Assembly (NCBI RefSeq): GCF_040939455.1
Contig: NC_134112.1
Span: 20,610,501-20,674,500, forward strand
DNA length: 64,000 bases
Source: Microcebus murinus
Taxonomy: Eukaryota > Chordata > Mammalia > Primates > Cheirogaleidae
Direction of reading: 5' to 3'
Shown in pieces: positions 58,084-64,000 of the stretch; within the stretch, counting starts at the first letter, position 1; each line of letters opens with the position of its first letter. The notes below the pieces were generated by a model. That model saw only the letters and a list, made by a program, of their open reading frames with translations, had not been told where the DNA came from and made no database searches. The position numbers and the translations under genes are program-made.

Positions 58084-58462
58084 TTATGGTCTGAATGTTT
58101 ATGTCCCCTCAAAATTCACATGTTGAAATCCTAACCCCCAAGGTGATGGTATTAGCAAGTGGGACTTTTAGGAGGTGATTGGGTCATTAGGGTAGAGCCC
58201 TCTTGGTTGGGATTAGTGCCCTTATAAAAGAGATTCCAGAGAGTAGCTAGTGCCTTCTACCATCTGAGGACACAGCAAGAAGGCAGGGGAGGGCCGTTAG
58301 TTGCCATTCAGAACATGTCTATGAGCCAGAAAGCAGACACCAAATCTGCCAGTGCCTTGATCCTGGACTTCCAGCCTCCAGAACTATGAGAAATAAGTTT
58401 ATGTTGTTTATAAGCCACCTAGTTTGTGGCTTTTGTTATGGCATCCAGAGTGAACTAAGACA
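58084..58462 (+). mobile_element. MLT1 solo LTR (ERVL-MaLR)
   Basis: It opens tgttatggtctgaatgttta, runs through ggtgatggtattagcaagtg, cccttataaaagagattcca, tgaggacacagcaagaaggc, gaccagacacc-like agacaccaaatctgccagtg and ttcccagcc-type cagcctccagaactatgaga, and closes actaagaca (TG...CA). A solo LTR of an ancient mammalian retroposon; no internal genes. Confidence 0.9.
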
Positions 58463-58989
58463 CTGATAGACTTAGAAGAGAAAACACAGTGACACAAACT
58501 GCACCACAGGTATGATTGGCTGGTATTAGGTCCTCTCCAGAGAGCAGAGGCAGGACAGGGGGGGAGGGGAGGGTGGTGAAAGGGAAAGCAGAAGGAGGGT
58601 TGGGTTGGAGAAGGGACAGAGAATGGCATTAGAGGGCAAAGCTTGCAAAAAATAATTCTGATTCTTCATAAATTGCTTTAGGACCAGCTTTGGGCAATTA
58701 TTTTATAAATGCAAGATATTTCTGAGATGGGAGGTATCTTAGGGGTTTTGTTGTCTCAGCTAAAGATAAGCAAAAAGAGGGGCTGTCTATCTTTCTGGGC
58801 CTGACAGGATGGCAGTACCAGGGTGGGGTCACCGTGGCTTCCACTGGTTTATTTATTTACCATGAGAAATTTAACTTCCAAGGGGACTAGGCCACACGTG
58901 TTGTAGTGAGTGCATTTTCTGCCTGGGTAGCACCCTTGGCATAGGAAAAGCCCAGCCTTTGGGGTCCCTCAAACTGTGGCCAGGGTCCC
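58463..58989. other. Unassigned intron with G-rich run
   Basis: ggggggggaggggagggtgg near 58558; nothing else. Confidence 0.45.
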
Positions 58990-59085
58990 GCCCTGCCACA
59001 GACTGGTTATGCAGATTTGGCCCAGTCACATCACCTCTCAGAGCCTCAGTTGCCTCATTTTTAAAACAGTGACCATGGCCTGCCT
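58990..59085 (+). repeat. MIR SINE fragment
   Basis: gttatgcagatttggcccag, tcacatcacctctcagagcc, tcagttgcctcatttttaaa follow MIR sense. Confidence 0.65.
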
Positions 59086-59546
59086 GGAGGGGCTTTCCTG
59101 GGGACTCTTGAGAGCTGACACCTGCAGAGCACCTTGGCACCTTTCCAACAGACAGTTATGCCCCAAAGGGAGTGGGATAGTTCACGTGAAAAGCCAAGTG
59201 GCCCTCAGGAGTGTTCTCGTGGAGATTAGAATTTGTGCTGAAACATGTAGGCTCTGGTGGCTCCGCTTGTCAAGTTGTGACCAGCTGAAGCATCCCACTC
59301 TCCACTGCGGAGCCACGGCATCCTGATCTCCCTGCCAATGCAACTGTAAAGATCCCTGCTGATGGCAGGGCAGCTTCCGGAACGGTGTTAACGCTCTGGC
59401 ATGGATCTGACACATTCCTTCTCCGCAGCTCCTTTGTTGTTAGTCACCATGAACTCAGTGCCACCAACTTCTACTCTTGGTTTCTTGGCACCATGTCTTT
59501 CCAAAAAGCTTTATTGTCTCTTAATAGCTTTGGAAATCCTGGGTGT
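59086..59546. other. Unassigned intron
   Basis: No gene or family recognised. Confidence 0.5.
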
Positions 59547-59748
59547 GGTGGTTTTCAGACATAAGTGTGGACCAGAATGATGTAGGGGGAACCTGTTTAA
59601 AATGTGGTTTCCTAGGAACCTCCTCACTCTTTTCCACCCAAAACTGATCCAGATTATGTATGGGTGGACCTGGGAATGAGCATTTTAACAGAATTCTCAG
59701 GTGATTCCAATGCAGGAGGCAGGATGACAATGTACTGAGAAATAATTG
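59547..59748 (+). mobile_element. MER5A-like hAT MITE
   Basis: gtggttttcagacataagtg, gaacctgtttaaaatgtggt, gggaatgagcattttaacag, aattctcaggtgattccaat follow MER5A. Confidence 0.7.
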
Positions 59749-61344
59749 CCTGTTCTCATTAACAACACCTTTACCCACAGAGTCTTATAATTCACATAAT
59801 ATTTTTCACTCCTTAGATTTTTGGAAACAAATGCTAGGTTAGGAGAACCAGACATAAAATACCTGCCCTCACGGTGAGGCCTGACAAAGTTCCGGTGTTG
59901 GTTGATTAATGGTTCAAGACACTCATGTAACAATCAGAGGGGAGCCCTAAAGTCAAGTTGTGCCTGCTCCTTCTGAAATTCTAGCTTCAGTAACATTGCC
60001 GACCTTTCTCTATTCTTGAGTCTCACAGCATTTTTCTGCAGCTGTTTCATGTTGCAATCATCTTTTAAAAATCTTTACATCTCCTTGTCTTTTTGTGGAA
60101 TGAAGGGAGGCCACGCCCCTCACTTTTTGAAGCCCAGGTCTGTAGTGCAGGTGTGTGTGGAGGGGGCTGGGCAGGCTCTGCTGGCCAGGGACTCCCTCCG
60201 AGCCCCATCTCTGAGGATGCCGTATGGATGTGCTTGGCAGGAGAATAGCACTTCCAGGGGCAAGTTTCATGGCTGAATGGGAAAAAGTCACATGTATTTT
60301 AAACACACTGTATTCATTAGGTTTCTATACAGCAGAATCTCATGAGGTTTTAATACACCAAATGTGCACTGTGTGTCTCTGTGATGGGAAGATTGTTTGG
60401 AGGATTTTCCAGCATTCTCTGACAAGGCACCCTTCCTGCATGGGCTATCTCGTGGCACTGGTGTTCCACAGAACACTCATTGGAAAACAGTGCCCCAGGT
60501 TGAGGGAGCCATTGATGAGGTGTAAATGTTAATAGTAAATACCCACAAAGGAAAAAGAACTGAAGTGAATCCCATTTTCCATGTTCAATGTCAGGACTCA
60601 CAGATACCTCTTCTCAAAATGCTGCTTCGGTGTAGGAGCGGCCAGGTAGGGCAGTTGGTTCTAGAATACTGAGCGTGCTCGGATAGCTAGCTTTCACGTG
60701 TGATTTTTGTCTGCATGGCCTAGTGGGACACCAAAAGTTTTAAGAACCAGTCTGGGCTTTGGCCTTCTGTCTTGTTACCCAGCAACGCTCCTACTTGACC
60801 CAGGCCCAGTGACTATGTCCCCGACTGCCTCTCTGCTCCCTTCTTGGCTCCATGTAGACACTTTTCAGTGTCATCCCCATTTCTTTCCCACCCTCTCTGC
60901 ATGAAGGAAAAACACACTGCATTCGTTTGTTCATTCATTCATTCCTTCTACAAATCAGGCGTGGGGGTGCTGCCTTTGTATCTGGCTGTTAGCCCTCTTC
61001 CTCCTACATTTCCATCATCTGTCAAAATGTAGAAGTAACTCACAGAGAGCAGAGTGTGATGTTATCTTGTCTTTGTGGAGGGAGCGTATCTCATAGTATC
61101 TCACAGTAGCTTTTGTAAAATCTGTCTCCTCGGAAACTCACTGACACGTAAACACTCACCTCGAAAAGCTTTGAGATGCGCTTGGTTCTTTCTACAGCCA
61201 GTTCAGAAACTCTTGTGTCTAAGGGTCCTTCCTGATCAGGAATACCAGTATCCTCTCATCCTCTTACTCAGGTCTGTATGTCCTAGATTTCAGTGTTTCT
61301 TTCTAGGAAAGAAGGCGATAAAAGAAAACTAGCACCAATTTGGT
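59749..61344. other. Unassigned intron
   Basis: Frames up to 102 codons on either strand without support; no family recognised. Confidence 0.45.
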
Positions 61345-61495
61345 GCTAAGAGCTCAACAGACTTTGCTCTTTACAGTTACCCTCCAATACAGATGTTATT
61401 ATCCTCCGTGTTTACAGAAAACTTGGATAAATGACTTCCCCAGGACAGAGGCAGGACTTAGCCCAGGCCTGCCTGACTCACCTCCAGCTGGGATT
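61345..61495 (-). repeat. MIR SINE
   Basis: tgttattatcctccgtgttt, acagaaaacttggataaatg, acttccccaggacagaggca are MIR in reverse. Confidence 0.65.
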
Positions 61496-62299
61496 CTTCC
61501 CAGCCCCACTGCCACCACCTCCCACTACAACCATGATGTTCTTGAAGACCTGACTTTTCTTCATATCTGTGTGACAGAGGCAGCACTTGTTTTGCCATTT
61601 GTGGTGTGCAGTTTGAACCGTTTTGAGTGTGCCAGGAGCCAGTTCCCATGACAGGCGGGTTAAGGGGGTGTGAATCATTGAAAACCACAGATTATTTCCA
61701 CATCCCATTTTTAATCAGTGTTATCAGCTTTCCCCTGCCTGAAAATCTCACCCCAAGCTGCTGATGTTTAAGGGCTCAAAGGACTAATTTGAGTGTTCCC
61801 TGTTCTCCTTGCCTTGTGAACAGTGTGTACACACCAGCTTAGGAAGACAGGCACTCCCTGTGTGTGCAGCCACCTCCTAGGGTGCTCATTTGTAGAAAGC
61901 TCTTTGTCTCTGAACCATTTTCCTAAAAAAAAAAAATAAAAAATAAAGCATGCATATGTTCATTGTGCAAGAGTGTGCAGTGCCTGTGAGATCCAGGCAA
62001 GACACACTCTTTCTCCTTCTTACTGTCTCCCTGCTTACCCTGATTTGTGTAAGAGACTGTCTCTCTCTGTGAGTTCAACAGGCATAAATCATTTCTGTCA
62101 GGTATTCCAGCAAGCCCAAGGCCATCCATCACCATCTCCTGGGAATGACTCTAGTATCCTTGAATCTGACTCAATCTCTGTCTTCTCCCTGCTCCCCTAA
62201 ACCTCCCACAGGGCCCTATGGAACTCTTACCCTCTCATCAGCAAAATCCCTTGTGTCCTTAGCCTCTTCTCTGAGTGGCCTCTTTACCTTTTTGCTCAC
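61496..62299. other. Unassigned intron
   Basis: A-rich run at 61926-61948; nothing recognised. Confidence 0.45.
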
Positions 62300-64000
62300 A
62301 CTGAACCTGGGCTGTCTTCGAGGAGGACACTACTTCCACTAGCTGTCTTATTCTCCCGTGGCCCTCCCTGGGCCAAGAGTCCCGTAGGTGAACATCTCAC
62401 TTCTTATGGCTGCTTCAGGCCACTGTTCTTGCCTCCTCCTGAGAAGCCCCCGGCTCTTTTGAAGTTTCTGCTATGAGTCTCTACCTCCCACTGTCACTCC
62501 TTGTTATAGTCACCTGCACCCCATCTCCAGTTGTTCCTCAAAGGGTTTTACACCTGGCTCACTACTCTTTTCATAGTTTTTGGTGATCTTGATATGCCAA
62601 GTAGACAATCCTCTCAGCTCTTTCCATTAGTTGACTTCCTCACCTTGATGACCTTGTCCTCTTAGCCACTCACTCCCATGGGCATTCCCTAGACTTTGTC
62701 ATTACCAATGATTGCACCTTTCTAATACTGACATTAACGACATCTCATTGATTATTCCTTTCTTTCCTCCCAGTGCATTCCTTCTAGATGCCCACCTCCA
62801 ACAATTATTCAGTCCCCTAGGAACTCCAGAATCTTGAAGCTGTCTTCTTTTCACTGTCCATCCACCTCATCAGGCCCTCAGTCCCTTTCTTACCCGTCTT
62901 GTTTGCATGGGACACTATCATAACCCCTCCCTTGCATGCCCTTTCAACTCTACCTCCATTCTACTTGCCTGGCAAAGCCCCAAAGCCAGGTAAACTGCCG
63001 ACTGTCTGCTGACTCTGTGGTAGTGAGAAAAACACACAACTGCGCTTCCTATCTTATTTGAAGTTTCATGACCATAAATCTCATAATGGATCCTTGTGCT
63101 GTGTGGCAAACCTTAGTCAATGCCTTCTCCCACTCTGAGAGACAGCTGTTTTATATCCTCTTCTCTCTCTTTAAACATTTCACAACTCTTTCCTGCTTCC
63201 CATTCTCTGCAGATGACCTTGATTCTTATTCTCCCGAGAAAATGGAAGCAACCTGAAGAGAACTTCCATATACTCACGTTGGTGCATCTCCTACCCTTCC
63301 GGCATCTGCACTCACACACTCTGCATTTGTACCCAGCACTTCCCGTTTCTACTCATGTCCTCTGATACAACAGATAGGCTGTGGCTGAGGCCAACATCTT
63401 CACTGGTGTAATGGATCCTGTCTAGGCTCCTTCTAGGTTTGCTGTGCTGCCTCGAGGTCCAGTCCTTGGGTCTCTTCTCTGTCTACATTTACTTTGTAAG
63501 TGAGATAATTCAGTCTATGGGTTTAAATACCAGCTTTATGCTGACCACTGTAGCCTGAACTTCTTCTCTGAACTCCAGGCTCATCTATTCAATTGCTTGT
63601 TTGATTGTTACCATTTTAAATTCTAAAATAGGAATCTCAAGCAGAGCATGCCCAAGCCAAACTCTTGATTTGGCCTCTCCCCCAGCTTGCTCTTCCTGCA
63701 GTCTTCTCTATTCAGGTAGTGGCATTTCCATTCATGCAGTTGCTCAGGCCAAATGCTTTACAGTCATCCTTGACCCGCCTCTTTTTCTTATGTTGCATAT
63801 CCAACCCAAGAGCAAATTCCATTGTCCCACCTATAATCCTGAATGTGATGATTTCTCACCACCTCCTGCTGTCCTTTTTGACCAAGTCACCATTTGCTCT
63901 TGACTGAACCACTGCACTAGGCTCCTAACTGGTCTCCCTGCTTCTACCCAGCAACTCTTAAAGGTTGTTCACACAGCAGCCAGAATGACCCTTTAAAAAT
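62300..64000 (+). mobile_element. Long L2-like ancient LINE segment, runs off the window
   Basis: Pyrimidine-rich + strand with ccatctccagttgttcctca, gctgaccactgtagcctgaa, cttcttctctgaactccagg, ctcatctattcaattgcttg, cagttgctcaggccaaatgc, cagtcatccttgacccgcct, ggctcctaactggtctccct, acacagcagccagaatgacc. I recognise the order from dispersed mammalian LINE DNA and place it near L2. Frames are broken throughout. Confidence 0.5.

Noticed and set aside
58084..58462. Retroviral genes next to the MLT1 LTR
   Set aside because: Only the LTR is present. Flanks hold no gag, pol or env-like frame.

Overview
This window is nuclear DNA of a strepsirrhine primate, most likely a lemur. The main evidence is a set of dimeric Alu SINEs that carry the strepsirrhine-type middle segment (a ttggccaattaattt block followed by ctatttatagtagagacgggg) and are flanked by clean target-site duplications. 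A second lineage marker is an L1 whose 3' end reads like the strepsirrhine L1 tail. The remainder is typical mammalian repeat content (MIR, L2, old L1M, hAT-Charlie, Tigger, one MLT1 LTR).

I can support only one gene. At 4871-4955 (+) is an 85-base coding first exon, a 28-residue N-terminus starting MTDASNRKEG, followed by a strong GTGAG donor. I recognise it as the alternative N-terminus of PDE1C, the Ca2+/calmodulin-dependent cyclic-nucleotide phosphodiesterase. It sits in a CpG island (about 4480-5170) with a 16-codon upstream ORF in the presumed 5' leader. Everything from 4956 to the end reads as the 5' part of a very long first intron. I found no second exon, no other spliced gene, no tRNA or rRNA, no CRISPR and no bacterial-type operon.

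Layout: 1-4480 is upstream intergenic DNA with old repeats and an ETS/KLF-like cluster at 4269-4328. 4480-5170 is the CpG-island promoter and exon. 5220-5660 is a purine-rich tract with a G-quadruplex motif and an H-DNA-type mirror repeat. 5660-21300 is intron with scattered MIR, L2, MER5, MER20 and Alu copies plus a 122-base L1 micro-insertion. 21340-27600 is an AT-rich LINE block, an old L1M interrupted by a younger L1 and joined by several Alus. 27600-46400 is mixed intron with Alus, a 143-base hAT element, a 45-base perfect tandem duplication and a possible mariner end inside a MIR. 46400-64000 is dominated by L2-like and MIR DNA, a Tigger element with a hAT nested in it, and an MLT1 solo LTR.

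No previously undescribed biological system is visible. The items most worth checking are the PDE1C promoter and uORF, the purine tract behind exon 1, the short recent insertions with intact duplications, the adjacent perfect hairpins at 24080-24122, the mariner-like end at 39563, and a 150-base ancient direct duplication at 43850/45180. Repeat family names come from recognition by eye, without a repeat-masking run, and boundaries of old repeats are approximate.
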